Of a stretch of DNA of 64,000 nt, positions 11,684 to 22,098 are shown piece after piece. The position numbers were made by a program, and so were the translations under genes. The notes under the pieces were generated by a model. The model ran no database searches and had not been told where the DNA came from. It saw nothing but the letters and a program-made list of their open reading frames with translations. Source of the DNA: Diplosphaera chodatii. Its lineage: Eukaryota > Chlorophyta > Trebouxiophyceae > Prasiolales > Stichococcaceae. Position 1 is the stretch's first letter. Every line of letters begins with the position of its first letter. The stretch is taken from the NCBI GenBank assembly GCA_032358165.1, contig JAALGY010000012.1, positions 434,001 through 498,000 of the forward strand, read 5' to 3'.

Positions 11684-11733
11684 TCGAGCCAGGGGAATAG
11701 AACCCCCCTATTCTATTCCCCTTGTCTCGAGGT
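11684..11733. repeat. Inverted repeat (hairpin) CTCGAG...CTCGAG
   Basis: Arms CTCGAGCCAGGGGAATAGAA and TTCTATTCCCCTTGTCTCGAG are complementary apart from the CC/TGT spacer, with a short C-rich loop. It lies directly left of a MITE B copy. Confidence 0.6.
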
Positions 11734-11811
11734 CTCGGTTGGTCTAGGCAGGTCTTAAGGTCTCAGTCCCTCCGATCGGCGACCGCCCCCAATTACCCAT
11801 CACTTCGCAAA

Positions 11812-12100
11812 CGCAGCAGCTAAATCAGGTCAAGATGCAAGGGATATAACTCTATAATCGTACCGGCTGTTGAGAGCGCGCCGCGAGGCGCCGCACCATA
11901 TGCAGTGCATTCCACACAGTTTACAGGCTGTTCCTGATTAAGTCGACCATGCTGAACAGCGCGGCACGTCGCGCTTGCGTCTCAGCGGGCTAGAAACGCT
12001 CACACGGGTGTCATCGCGACAACGCTTTGTTTAGGGTTTAGGGTTTAGGCGGCATTATTACTGCTATTTCCCTTGCGTCTTGACCTTCTTTAGGAGCCCC
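11812..12100 (+). repeat. MITE family B, copy 1
   Basis: Starts CGCAGCAGCTAAATCAGGTC and ends CTTGACCTTCTTTAGGAGCCCC, giving inverted ends. The middle carries GGCGCCGCACCATATG and then GTTTAGGGTTTAGGGTTTAGG (about 12029-12049), three telomere-type repeats. It ends about 40 bp before the proposed start codon of the CCT-domain gene, so it may supply promoter or 5' UTR sequence. Confidence 0.7.
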
Positions 12101-12140
12101 GGCAAACAAATGGGAACATTACAATGATAAGGTATTGCCT

Positions 12141-14059
12141 ATGTACACCCAGCAGAATCTTGAATGGATGTCTCCCGATCATCCCATCTTGGAAATGTGA
12201 GTACAGGCGTTTCTGGAATAGCATATGAGCACAAAAGTCTGCCCCACAGTCATATTAGCAACAAACACCGCATGGACACATGCGCTTTCTGCGCGTCTGC
12301 AGCTTCAATTTGGAGCAGCTAACACTGCTGATGTGGTGATCCTACCCTATATTTTGGATCCTCCCTCAGAGTGGGTTTGCTGCTACGGTCATTGTACTCC
12401 AGCAACCTGAACACATCCGCTGTGTATTTGGAGCTGTCGTGACAGCAATGTCGGCAGCAAGTCCGTCGCCGCATGCACTGGACCATGGCCTGGGCGACTG
12501 GCTTGCTGGACCGGCCTGCGATGACACTCTGTATGTCAGTGGAGAGGAGCTGCAGCACGATGATCTGGCAGGTATTTTGCGGGTCACAATGCGCATATAC
12601 GGCTGGTTTACCTTTGTGGCGTGGCCTTGTCCAGGTGCAACACTCGCTGATGTCTCGCAGGTGCCAACAGCTGGTCGATGGGTACTTTTGGTGATGCAGC
12701 AGTCTTCTTGGATGATGCCGATGAAAGACAGGTGCGACAAGGTGTCGCTGTTTTGTATAGTGACGAAAATCCTTCTTAGGTATGCTTATAGAGAGTCCAT
12801 CAGCGCTCATGCTGGTGCTGGTCTCCATGCTGTTGCAGGCCATTTTCGAAGAGATGCAGGCTGTGGGGCTGCATAGGCCTGGCGGATTCATGCGGCAGGC
12901 GTTCAGCCTTGGCGATCTCACACTGCTGCAACCGCCTGGAGAGCACGGCTCCATGGCCAGCAACTGGTTGCCCAGCAGCTCGGATGCAAAAAGTGCACAA
13001 CACAGCCAGTCAGAGCTGCCAGAGCTGCGCAGCTTGCCGACAAGCAGCCCTCAGCAAGAAATGTGAGTGTCATCTGCAAACCGTTTTACGACCAGGTATG
13101 GAAACATAAGCTGCATCAATCAACAGAGTGCCGTCCACACTATAGCTTGAAATATTGAGCCATACCTTGCAGTTTTGGAACCGAGTCATTCCAGCCGGCC
13201 TCAGGGCTGGGCCTATCGAGCAGCCAACAGTCAATACCTGACCATCTAGGCTTGGGCAATGCCGCCCCAGCGATGGCAGGCCATGAAACTGGCCTTGGCT
13301 GCATCCCGGAACATGAGATGCTCCAAAACCATGTGCCATCAGGTCAGCAGTCTGTGCTTGGTTCATGTGCATCTGTGGCACCTATGACAGGTGTTTATGG
13401 CTGCGTTCTATTGCAATAGGGCAGGGGCAGTACCGGCCAGTCCCTTTCACATTGGTCAACCCAACTTCGATCCATCAGGGTGATACTGGCAGCCAAAACC
13501 CGGTGGGTTCTGAACACTGCAAATGCTGCTCACCGTGCTGCATATGAGCGCAACTAACTTCAGAGTCTTTATCATCCCAGCGGGATCTACGATCCAGCAT
13601 GCGGCGTTCACAGTCCGCGCTGGAGTTGAGCAGCATGACGGCCCCTGTCAGCATCGCATCCCCTGTTAGCAGTGCGGGCAGTTTGCAACCCGGACGCACA
13701 CAGAAACAGGTGGCCTTCCTCAACCTATGCGTTTTGCTACCTGCACGGTACTGGAAATCTGGTGATGTCAAAGCATGTCCTGGTCAAAGGTACAACTTCA
13801 TCTCTTGCTGAAGGTGGGTGTTGAACTGACAACGCCTGAGGGACATGTGTATCGAGCTGGACGTCTGGCTCCCCAAGAGAGGTTGCAGAAAATTCTGAAA
13901 TACCGGCAGAAACGACATGAGCGGAACTTCACCAAGCGCATCAAGTATCAGTGTCGGAAAACCTTGGCAGATAGTCGTCCACGGGTCCGTGGGCGGTTTG
14001 CTCGCAATGACGACTTGAGTGCTGTAATGCCGTCAGAGGTCCGTAAGCGGGCAACTTAG
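12141..14059 (+). CDS. CCT-motif protein (CONSTANS-like/CMF-type transcription regulator)
   Basis: The last exon encodes a CCT domain: LQKILKYRQKRHERNFTKRI, then KYQCRKTLADSRPRVRGRFA (codons between about 13885 and 14005), followed by a short tail and stop at 14057-14059. CCT domains act in nuclear DNA-binding complexes in CONSTANS, TOC1/PRR and CMF proteins. Upstream exons in the same direction include MYTQQNLEWMSPDHPILE (12141-12196, GT donor), DDLAGANSWSMGTFGDAAVF (intron near 12580-12660), MRQAFSLGDLTLLQPP (within about 12840-13066) and RRSQSALELSSM (near 13600). The FSLGDL and SQSALELS strings resemble Ser-rich conserved segments of small CCT-family proteins. I see no B-box zinc fingers and no response-regulator receiver domain, which argues against CO and PRR proper. 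The C-terminal exon is secure. The exon joins between 12200 and 12440 and near 13070-13200 could not be made in phase, so the complete protein is not resolved. Circadian or light-linked regulation is typical of the family but is inference here. Confidence 0.8.
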
Positions 14060-14989
14060 GGAGCTTTTAGATACTTTGGATGTTGGGATGTAGCTTCACC
14101 ATAGCTACAGGGAGTAGTGTCACAAGCTGCATTGCTCAATGTGCATCAGCCTGTACCTTACTTCCTCAAACTTGCGCTTTGATCAAGTGCCTGCAACTTC
14201 TGACAATTACAATTGCAGTCTTCGGAGGAGTGACCGTTGGCAACCAAAATATGCGGAAGGGATTGCCCGGGTCATGAGCGACATTGCACCGCACGACGGG
14301 CTGATGTGCAATTATGTGTTCACCTCTGCTGCTTGGTGGGATCGAATGCTGATCTCACGTGTGTAGTACGAAGCCTGACTAGTGTTGAAGCTTCACATCA
14401 GCACACGTGTCAAGCTGACCTATGTGGTAGTTTGACGTAACGAAGTTAGCCAAACTCATTGGTGTAGGGTAGAGTAACCCTTACGGCGCAAGCGTTCGTC
14501 CAGAACGGCTCACGGCTCTGCACGGCTGTGCGGCTCACTGACCCGCAGCTCAAAGCCTCACAGCCGTTGGTAGAGAATTGTACAGTACAGCCGTGCGCGG
14601 CGATGCTTCCTGTCTGCGGCACCAGTCGGCATTGTAGGTTCGGAAGTCGTAATCAGCGGTGAGCTAAGGGGCCGAAGTTGTTGGGCATTCCAATGACGGG
14701 GTCATGATGCGAAGGCCGGAGGCCGGCGATTGCGGCTGGGACCTCGCGAAGACTTGCACACAGCCGCAGTGCACCTGATGTGAGTTTGGCGAAGTATGGA
14801 TGCAAATCGAGAAAGTTGCATCAAGTACTCTGATGAATGGTTGAATAACCGGCAAAGATCTTCTCACACTTGCACTCTTGCTGGTCGGGCGCCGGCTTTG
14901 ACACGCTAGATCCGCCGATCCAGCTCAACTCTGACACACGTTGCTTGATGACATGCGTAAAGCCTCTGGCATAGGTTTGACGGCATGTC
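14060..14989. other. 3' flank of the CCT gene and intergenic DNA
   Basis: About 14060-14440 probably holds 3' UTR; a possible further splice site (AATTGCAG near 14217) leads only to a short frame. The remainder shows repeated CGGCTGTG/CACGGCTG words (about 14500-14610) and no gene. Confidence 0.35.
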
Positions 14990-15211
14990 TATGCGAAGTG
15001 GCAAAGTTGCAATAAGTAGCGCGAAGCAAAGGCGTCGTCCGTTTTTGACAAGCTTAGAATCACCATAGTGGCCTGCTGCAGCTTCTCGCCCTGCCCAAAG
15101 CGTCGCAGACGAGGCGCGGCTCGGCGTTGTAGGTTTGGGTGTGGATTATGTCAAATTGTAAGATTAGCGAAATAGAGTTTCTAAGTTTGGCCCCCCTTTA
15201 GGGGCCAAACT
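14990..15211 (-). repeat. Family F repeat body ending in a family hairpin
   Basis: The block GTAGCGCGAAGCAAAGGCGTCGT ... GACGAGGCGCGGC(T)CGGCGTTGTAGGTT is colinear with 61775-61895. It ends at the hairpin AGTTTGGCCCCCC...GGGGCCAAACT (15184-15211). In the other copy the hairpin lies on the opposite side, so the hairpin here belongs more likely to the adjoining family A element. Confidence 0.5.
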
Positions 15212-15222
15212 CTTTGCGTTTA

Positions 15223-15655
15223 GCTTTTACCCCGTTACTGTCCGCTCCAAGTTAAGCAGGGTTTAAGCATTGGTACCACGGAACGCCGTGTCCGTGCTGG
15301 TTGCATACATTTGTGCATGCTACAAGAAAATCCTCTCAGCACGTCGACGTCTAGAAACACATTGCGCAAATGTAATGTAGAAATCGATGGCCAGAAACGC
15401 GCGCATCGCGAAATGATGCGTTCGAATCGATGGCCTTAGGGCTTAGGGTTTAGGCTGCGTGTGCAAACTTGCGCTGCAGCTCGACGCGCACGTTCATATG
15501 GCTCGTCAGGGCCATCAACAACATAGCAGTCTGCAGGCGCAAGCTTGCGTTTTACTGGCCGTGAAACGATTCGCGGCGACAATTTCCATTACGGCATAAA
15601 CCCTGCTTAAATGGGAGCGAGCTTAAATGGGAGCGAGCAGTAACGGACGTCGTGC
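15223..15655 (+). repeat. MITE family C, copy 1, with 9-bp target duplication
   Basis: The 433-bp element starts GCTTTTACCCCGTTACTGTC and ends CAGTAACGGACGTCGTGC, imperfect terminal inverted repeats. It is flanked by the direct repeat TTGCGTTTA at 15214-15222 and 15656-15664. A 9-bp duplication is the size made by Mutator-like transposases. The centre carries TTAGGGCTTAGGGTTTAGG. It is inserted inside a family A element: the sequence before and after rejoins as CTCTTTGCGTTTACCGCTGA, the normal family A text. Confidence 0.8.
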
Positions 15656-15664
15656 TTGCGTTTA

Positions 15665-15967
15665 CCGCTGAGCGAGCTAGCTTTAAACCCTGAGCCTCTA
15701 TTTCCGAGACGGCTGATGGTGCCGTCCGACCGTCCACGCTGCCAGCTTGTGGCCTAAAATTACCTCATCCATCTCTTGCACTATTGCCAATGATGTTGCA
15801 CGGTGAAGAGCTTTGCCTGCCGTGCGGCGAGCAAGCTGAATTTCGCGAATGGGTATGCCCTCATCGGTAAGGGGCAGAAATTAATTTTTGCGAAACGAGG
15901 GCAGCGACGCCCACTGGCCCACAGCCTTTTTAGTTTGACCCCCCCCCCCCCCCAGGGGGGTCAAACT
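15665..15967 (-). repeat. MITE family A copy 5 (inverted), split by MITE C
   Basis: Continues the family A sequence (CCGCTGAGCGAGC, AAACCCTGAGCC, TTTCCGAGACGGCT, CGAGGGCAGCGACG, CCACAGCCTTTTT) that starts with the hairpin at 15184-15211. It ends in a second hairpin (15932-15967), AGTTTGA then a 15-base C run, then AGGGGGGTCAAACT. Two hairpins bounding one element are unusual in this family. Confidence 0.6.
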
Positions 15968-16340
15968 TGTACAGATGGTTGCTCATACCGAACAAAACCC
16001 TAAAGGGTTGTTGGGGTGGTTCCAAATCCACCAGGAGCTGGTCAATCAACGTAGTACGAGGCACCCAGCAACAGATTGATGGTAGCAGGCAGTTGTATGG
16101 AGGCACTGTGCGTAACCGGCGCACGACGAACGCGTAACGGCTGCGCGGGCCCAGGCAAATCATGAGTTATAATTACCCTTGAGTATTTTCATAGCAACTA
16201 CGGAGAAATGAGGACGGGTCGTGCAGGGAGTTTAGAAGCTGCGTTCAATGAAGGCTGTTGGAACGCATTCAGTGACATCGCAACAGTTGCACGTCTACGT
16301 ACACTGCGACGTCCCAACTGGCCGCCCTCCATTTTCAGGT

Positions 16341-16797
16341 CAAACTCGCGCTTTGCCTTGCGAACGCCAATTGTAGTAAACACGGCCTCTTCCGGCATCC
16401 CCTCCCCTTGCATGCTCCCCTCACATGCCGGTGGGGACAAACTCGCGTCTCGCACGTGCGAAACGCCAATTGTTTTCAATGACGGGGGTTGGCACGGAAA
16501 CAAGAGCATTCGAACTTTGCTCTAACAATCGTCAGGGTGGTACAGCTACAAACAGACTCGCCAATCACACTGAAACTTCGCACATATGCTTGCGGACATC
16601 CGAAATGCACCCGACATAAGAATGGCAGCATTTAGACACGAGCTGGCAAAGCTGCCTCAAATACCGTGATGGTGGTGATTTACGCATAAGCGGGGGTGAA
16701 ACATGATGCGGACGTCCAGTTGCCCCTACCTGGTGCTGCCCTTTCACAGTCGTTGGGCCGAACTCGCGTCTCGCTACTGCGAACGCCAATTGTTTGA
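16341..16797 (-). repeat. Family F repeat copy with three CAATTGGCG modules
   Basis: The stretch 16470-16797 is colinear with 61925-62270 (shared: CGTCAGGGTG, TTTAGAC(G/A)CGAGCTGGC-type blocks, GCCCCT, CTTTCACAG, and the end GCGAACGCCAATTGTT). CAATTGGCG-type modules on the minus strand lie at 16341-16373, 16436-16472 and 16757-16793. The first two are only about 100 bp apart. Confidence 0.6.
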
Positions 16798-17729
16798 CAA
16801 GCTGGCACCTGCCAGGGCAGGTCGCTTGCGCTCCGGGGGCAAGCATCCTTGTAATTCCATTCCTGTATCCGTGTGACTCCGTGTCCTGTTGCCTTGGGCC
16901 TACTAAGCAGTGTGTCGAGTGGTTGTCAGCCTGCACTGAACAGATGGCATCCGTCAAGTGGCTCAGTCAAGTGTTTGTTGACGTCATTCCATGCGGGGCA
17001 CGCGGCTTGGCAAGCACGCCAGGGTGCATAGACACGCTTCATGCCATTGCTTGTGATACTTCGTTTGCTACTCGCAGACGGTGTGCTGGGAGGTTATAGC
17101 TCATCCTTGCGATGGGTTGTCCCCACCTGTCTATGTCCCGCTCTCTCTGGTTTCTGCGCTGCCATACATACATGCGTGGGCGAGAACTCTGGCTCGCTTA
17201 ACCAAGTTCTTGATCAGCTTCGTCTCCAAGAATAGAAGCCAGGCTATGGTCAAATGATTGCGTGGCGTTGCACAGTTTATGTATCTCAACGCAGAAGATG
17301 TTGCTCGTACACTCATCGCTTGTGACCATGAATGTCTTGATGGCAGACAACCACACGGCTTGCGGCAGCATTAAAGGGTGCATCAGACTAACACCTCGCT
17401 GGGTCATATCATTAAGACGCTTTCTGACGTCAACGGCTGTTAGTTGGCACCTTGGCAGCCTTATCTCATCACGCAAGCTGCAGCTGGCAACCGGCTTGAT
17501 ACTATGCCGCCATCTCTGTGGGACGTTGGTTGGTGTGAACGACAGTCCGCACATTTTTGACCCGAGAGAGAGGGTCGGGGTTGAAGATTGTCGGTTAGCA
17601 GACAGGCTGAGGGGGCAATGTAGCCAGCACTGGGGCGCACACCCCTGCTCCTAGGGTGCCACCATGATCATGCAGAGTCTGCAAGTCTGCATTGCAGACT
17701 TCTGGAAACAGTCATCGCCAATACACTTA
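16798..17729. other. Unassigned region with an unrecognised minus-strand ORF (17198-17554)
   Basis: The ORF of 118 codons contains LRDEIRLPRCQLTAVDVRKR and SLMHPLMLPQAVWLSAIKTF, which read like real protein with mixed residues rather than a GC-driven shadow. I do not recognise the family, and the frames upstream and downstream are broken. It could be a fragment of a mobile-element protein. The rest of the stretch shows nothing. Confidence 0.3.
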
Positions 17730-18147
17730 GCTTTTGCCCCGTTACCGTTTGCTCCACCTTAAGCAGGGATTAACGAAAGCTACTACCGGACGCCGAGAGA
17801 CGGAAAGCCCACGAACACTTTTGCGCGTGGTATCAACCTCTCCTCTGATGTTGTTGATGTCTAGGAAGACAATGCGCAAATGTAATGGTGAAAGCAAACG
17901 GTAGAATTGCGCGCAGCGCGAATCATGCGTATATGGCCTTGGGGTTTGGGGTTTAGGCTGCGCATGCAAAACTTGTGCTTCTGCCCGGCGCGTACGTCCA
18001 GATAGCACGGCAAGGCCGTGTATATGATGGTATTGACGTATACAAGCGCAGCAGCGCATTTTGCCTGCCATGAAACAGTCCGCGGCGATGATTCGCGGCT
18101 GGCTCAAACCCTGCTTAGGGTGGAGCGAGCAGTAACGGACGTCGTGT
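17730..18147 (+). repeat. MITE family C, copy 2
   Basis: Starts GCTTTTGCCCCGTTACCGTT and ends GCAGTAACGGACGTCGTGT. It shares with 15223-15655 the blocks ACATTTGCGCAT-like GCGCAAATGTAATG, GGTTTAGGCTGCG and AAACCCTGCTTA. The central telomere-like motif is GGGGTTTGGGGTTTAGG. Flanks ATACACTTA and ATACAAACT are only partly alike, so the target duplication is decayed. Confidence 0.7.
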
Positions 18148-18179
18148 ATACAAACTTGACACCAAGGGGGTAGGGAATA

Positions 18180-19290
18180 AAGGGAAGTGCAGTGGAGTGA
18201 AGTTAACCCCAGAGAGGTGGACGGCTGACCATTTGCCACCCCATTAGCACCCCAGAAGTTCAGGTTGCGGTGCGCTAAGCTGCAATGAGCAGGCTCACGA
18301 CGTCACACTCACCACGACATTGCAGCCGGGTCGTTTGCATCAGTTGCACAGGCTTCGAATGTGATGTAGAATCAGGATACCATCTCACTTCAAATCCTGG
18401 TACTGCGCAGAGCGTCGCAGCTCCCCTGTACATGGTCGCTGATGCAGAATAGCAGGTCACGGGTTGCACTCGATCCATATATATATCATATATGTTATTC
18501 CTAGAACTCGGTCATGCATCTAGGCGCAAGGTGACCAATTTGACCGCTGTATTCTACGACGCAAGTCACGAGTTGCGCCAGCCAGAGTTGATACACAGCG
18601 TCATGAGTCTTTGGACAATTGCCTGAAGACCAGTCGTGCTCTTTCAACCTCGACGGCAAAGCTGGCTGCCATCATGGCCGTTTGCGCACATCGAAGTCCG
18701 GGGTCCCGTTGGAGGGCTCGTATGCATCCCGAAACCTTGTCGAGCCTTGTCATCTGCATGATTTCACGATCGCAACTGGAAGCTGCTTGAGGGTCCACAA
18801 GCACATGACGAATGCAAGTTGGACGTGGTGCATGCTGCCTTACCCTCCGAAAGGGCCAGCGGGAAACGCCATGCTCACGGCACGAACGTTGTAGCAAGGA
18901 TTGTGATCGCTGCAAGCGGACAGCTGCTGCTCCAATCGGCAACCAGAACAGGCGAGATATGGCGATGATATCAATGTCCTGCAAGCACATGCCTGAACTC
19001 TGAAATATTCTGCTCAACAATATGTGTAGCCGAGCAAAGCTGACGGGGCAGCGAGTCACCACCATCCCCAGATATGTGAAGTGCGATTGAGCTGGCTGTA
19101 CCGTACCTGGGCACCCGGGACACCAAGTCCCAAATGCCCACTCCCGCTGGTTGGTGATACTACTGCATAATTCACAAAGCAGCGGAGATGCACCTGCTCC
19201 GGCACCCTGCAAGAATGCATTGGGTCTGGCGGGTACACACATGTCAGAATGCCTACTGCACTTTGACAGACTGCGGAAACGCAAAGTTAC
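18180..19290 (-). pseudogene. Probable remnant of the non-LTR retrotransposon (minus strand)
   Basis: The left end (about 18190-18245, GTTAACCCCAGAGAGGTGGACGGCTGACC) matches the presumed 3' UTR of the copy at 20290. A 227-codon frame (18601-19284, minus) contains HFTYLGMVV, the F-x-YLG motif found after the reverse transcriptase active site of non-LTR elements. The YADD-like catalytic motif is not visible, and the endonuclease block present in the other two copies is missing, so a deletion is likely. An unrelated ORF cannot be excluded. Confidence 0.4.
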
Positions 19291-19563
19291 CAGATCACGA
19301 ATGGGCTTGTAGTAGCAGGGACAACTGCATGGTCCATATTTCGTTGCAATCGTGAGCGTGGCCAGCTGACAAGCCGGTGCTCCTCACATTCGTAAGCTTG
19401 CGGATTCATAGCTGTCAGGACTGGATAAAGAGGTCACTGCCGGCTCACGGAGTGGAGGACAATCGAATTGAACCGGAGGTGGATGTCAACGAGCGAGGGG
19501 CACTCCGCACTCGCAAGGCTCGTCGCGAGGTCAGTGAAGTGAAGTGATGAGGGACCCGCAAAC

Positions 19564-19843
19564 CGCAGCAGCTAAATCAGGTCAAGATGGGGGTTCGATA
19601 ACTGTAAAATCGTTCCGGCGTTACGGAACGCGCCGCGAGGCGCCGCACCATATGGCGCCCATTCCACAAAGTCTATCGCGCTATTCTAACTAACACGGCC
19701 ATGCTGAATCGCGTGGCACGTCGCGCTAGTGTCTCAGCGGGCTAAAAACGCTCAAACGCTTTGTTTCGGGGTTAGGGTTTAACGGTTACGCAGTCTCTCT
19801 ATTGTTTTATCGACCCCCCATCTTGACCTGATTTAGGAGCCCC
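19564..19843 (+). repeat. MITE family B, copy 2, with 10-bp flanking direct repeat
   Basis: The 280-bp element has a perfect 18-bp inverted repeat, TAAATCAGGTCAAGATGG (19573-19590) against CCATCTTGACCTGATTTA (19818-19835), nearly at its ends. It is bounded by the direct repeat ACCCGCAAAC at 19554-19563 and 19844-19853. A 9-10 bp duplication fits a Mutator-type insertion. A GGGTTAGGGTTTA motif lies inside. No coding capacity. Confidence 0.8.
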
Positions 19844-19953
19844 ACCCGCAAACGGGGTGGATACGAGGGGAATAGAAGTGAAGTGAAGTGAATTGAATCG
19901 ACCTCCACATTTACTGCAAATTTATTTAAGCGACCACATCCTCAGACTCAGCC

Positions 19954-20286
19954 ATCGACACCGACTACTCTTCAGTGCAACTTGGCGGGGTTGCGGGTGT
20001 CTCCTGGGCTTGCGCTTGCGCTCCCAACGTGACCCCCAACCCCGCTGACGTTTAAAAGTCTGCGCTGACAGGTGACCCCAGCTCGTTCAGCCCGCTTTCT
20101 GCCTGCCTGCTGCATTTGCGGTTGAGGTATGCCACTTGTATGTCGGGCCCAGGAGACCATGCATCTGCTTGCTAGGCACGCCACTCTTCCAGTGTTTCAC
20201 TGTTCCACCCTCCGCTGGGTGTGTACGTACATAGATTACCCCGCTAACTGGGAGTGCAGTGTGCCCCAGTTAGCCGGCGAGTCTAG
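19954..20286 (+). repeat. Dispersed repeat family E, near full-length copy
   Basis: Runs from TCGACACCGACTACTCTTCA to GTTAGCCGGCGAGTCTAG. It is the inverse of 26036-26346 and shares its last 150 bp with 61428-61590 (inverted). Near its right end CTAACTGGG...CCCAGTTAG can form a 9-bp hairpin around GAGTGCAGTGTGC. No ORF. It may be a solo LTR-like or Helitron-like non-autonomous element; neither class is proven. Confidence 0.65.
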
Positions 20287-20289
20287 AAG

Positions 20290-21150
20290 TGAATTGACCC
20301 CCAAAGGGGTGGACGGCTGGCTGTTTGCCAACAGTAGGGTATTTCGGTATTGTCTAGTCAGGCTCTCGCGGACGCTGTTGCCCATCAGCCCTGCGCATTC
20401 TCGGCACGCAAGCACATACAGTGCAGCATATTCTCTTCTTTGGCCTTGTCCCAGTCTGGCCCTGCGTCTCGCCTCCGTGATGTCTCTGCATGGATCGCTT
20501 TCTCGGTGATGGTCTCCGGAGACATCCCTTTGTTCGGCAGAGCACCACATGGTACTCTTCGTCATCGTCGAAAGCCACCGTAGAGATCACGTCTGTGTCA
20601 ATGGCGCATTCAACAACAGTCTTCTGGCGCTTACGAACATGATTCCATCTAAGGTCTGAAGCGCTGGGCATGTCGGCATCCTGCGCTACTCGTCTACGGG
20701 ACCTGGTCATCGTTCTATGAGATGGCTAGTGGCGCTGCTGCTGTGTTACGCTCACGGATGAGACTGCGGTGAGCTGGTCACCCCCCTGCCAGGAATGGCC
20801 ATGCTTTGAGCGCTTTCCGCTCCTAGGCCGCTTTGGCTTGCTGATGGCTTTGCGTTTGCGGGTGTATGTTGCTGTTGGCGTACCTGCTGGGCTCCTTGTG
20901 TGTCCGTGAGATCTTGACTGTGTACTCTATTGATCCCACATAGATCGAGCGCAGCAGCGCCTGAAGGTCATTCTCACGTACTCCCAGGGTGCGGAGGTGC
21001 TGCTCCGTTTCTGTTCGAATAGTGCCAAATGAGCCGAACACCATAGGGAGCACTTGCACTGTCCAGCCAGGCCACCTCCGCCTCAGGTGACTCAACAAAT
21101 TGGCATGCTGTGTTAGAGCTGCACCCTTCTGCTCAGAAGAGGGGTGCACA
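20290..21150 (-). pseudogene. Non-LTR retrotransposon 3' fragment (copy 2, minus strand)
   Basis: The minus-strand frame 21149-20823 reads LTQHANLLSHLRRRWPGWTV then VFGSFGTIRTETEQHLRTLG, closely matching the + strand copy near 1820-1960. A second frame (20710-20354) reads DEEYHVVLCRTKGC and KKRICCTVC, matching the Cys-rich tail at 2342-2557. The RNase H and the PD/EVK nuclease core are absent, so it is 5' truncated near 21150, as is common for target-primed retrotransposition. The two frames show that it is also broken. Confidence 0.75.
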
Positions 21151-22098
21151 GGGCTGGATACGAGCTCCGTTCCCGCTACTTTATATGGTTTCCGTTTTGT
21201 CCGACGGGACTCGCAGAGTTTCCACCTGCAACAACTGGCGTTCGCAAGGCGAATCGCGAGTTTGACCCCCTGCGCCCCTGGAGTGGTGACCAGAGTGGGA
21301 AAGTGGAAGTAGCATGTGGTGTAGACACCCTCAAGGCTCGTTGACCCTCGGGAGCGAATTCGCTACTTGCAGCTGCACATCTTGGAATCTTCTCCAGCAG
21401 CTCGCTGACAGCAGGGGCCGGTTCGCGGTGTGATGCTGGGGCACATTCCGTAGGTTTTGTTGCAATAAGTCAGTGCGGCAAGTCGAGGCTGCGCGACCGT
21501 CTGCCGCGTCCATGAGGTCTTATTGTCTGGCGATCAGCTTCACATATGGCAGCATGTGAGCATAGACCAGCTCATCACGTAACAGAACTGGCAATGCTTC
21601 CAGTGGCAGCAACACACGACACGTCTCTACCGTGATTTAGGCCTGCAGTGAGGGCTGCTCGCGCTGACGATGCGCACGTCATGCCTTCTGATAAGAGGCT
21701 TATTTGCTGAAACTGCGGACGACTACGGGGGCCGCGCTCAGATGACAAGCGTCAGAGCACGACCCCGGCCATCTCAGAGCAGGCAGCAATGTCTGGATGG
21801 TCTCGGACTACTCCTGGCAGAGGCCCAGCCCACATGCCACAATGCGACGCAGTGGACTGCATTGCGCCTTGGCTCGATGCTTTCTTGCACCTCAGGCACT
21901 GTCCATGCACGACTTTCCGCCGCTGAGGTACGACGTCATCAGCGACCAAGCAGATGACTGAAGCAGCTCCCTACACCAAACCTACACCAAAAACAAGGGG
22001 CGTTCGCAAGGCGGAACGCGAAACGCGACCCCTTGTTTGATCTCCTTGGGGAAACCAGTCACCCGATTGATTGCACAGCATGGTACAAAAAAAGTTTC
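21151..22098. other. Intergenic DNA with two CAATTGGCG-type modules
   Basis: Modules CAACTGGCGTTCGCAAGGCG (from 21232) and GGGGCGTTCGCAAGGCGGAA (from 21997) flank about 760 bp with no recognisable gene. They are in direct orientation and could mark the ends of decayed elements. Confidence 0.4.

Noticed and set aside
11820..12060. True telomere or chromosome end
   Set aside because: Only two or three TTTAGGG units, each within a dispersed MITE with defined ends.
12319..12963. 214-codon minus-strand ORF
   Set aside because: It lies opposite the CCT-domain gene exons, whose protein features are on the + strand; it is a shadow frame.
17742..18239. 165-codon minus-strand ORF
   Set aside because: It is wholly inside MITE C copy 2, and the equivalent frame is closed in the other copies.
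20350..20583. + strand frame near the second retroelement copy
   Set aside because: The homologous coding frame is on the minus strand; this is its antisense shadow.
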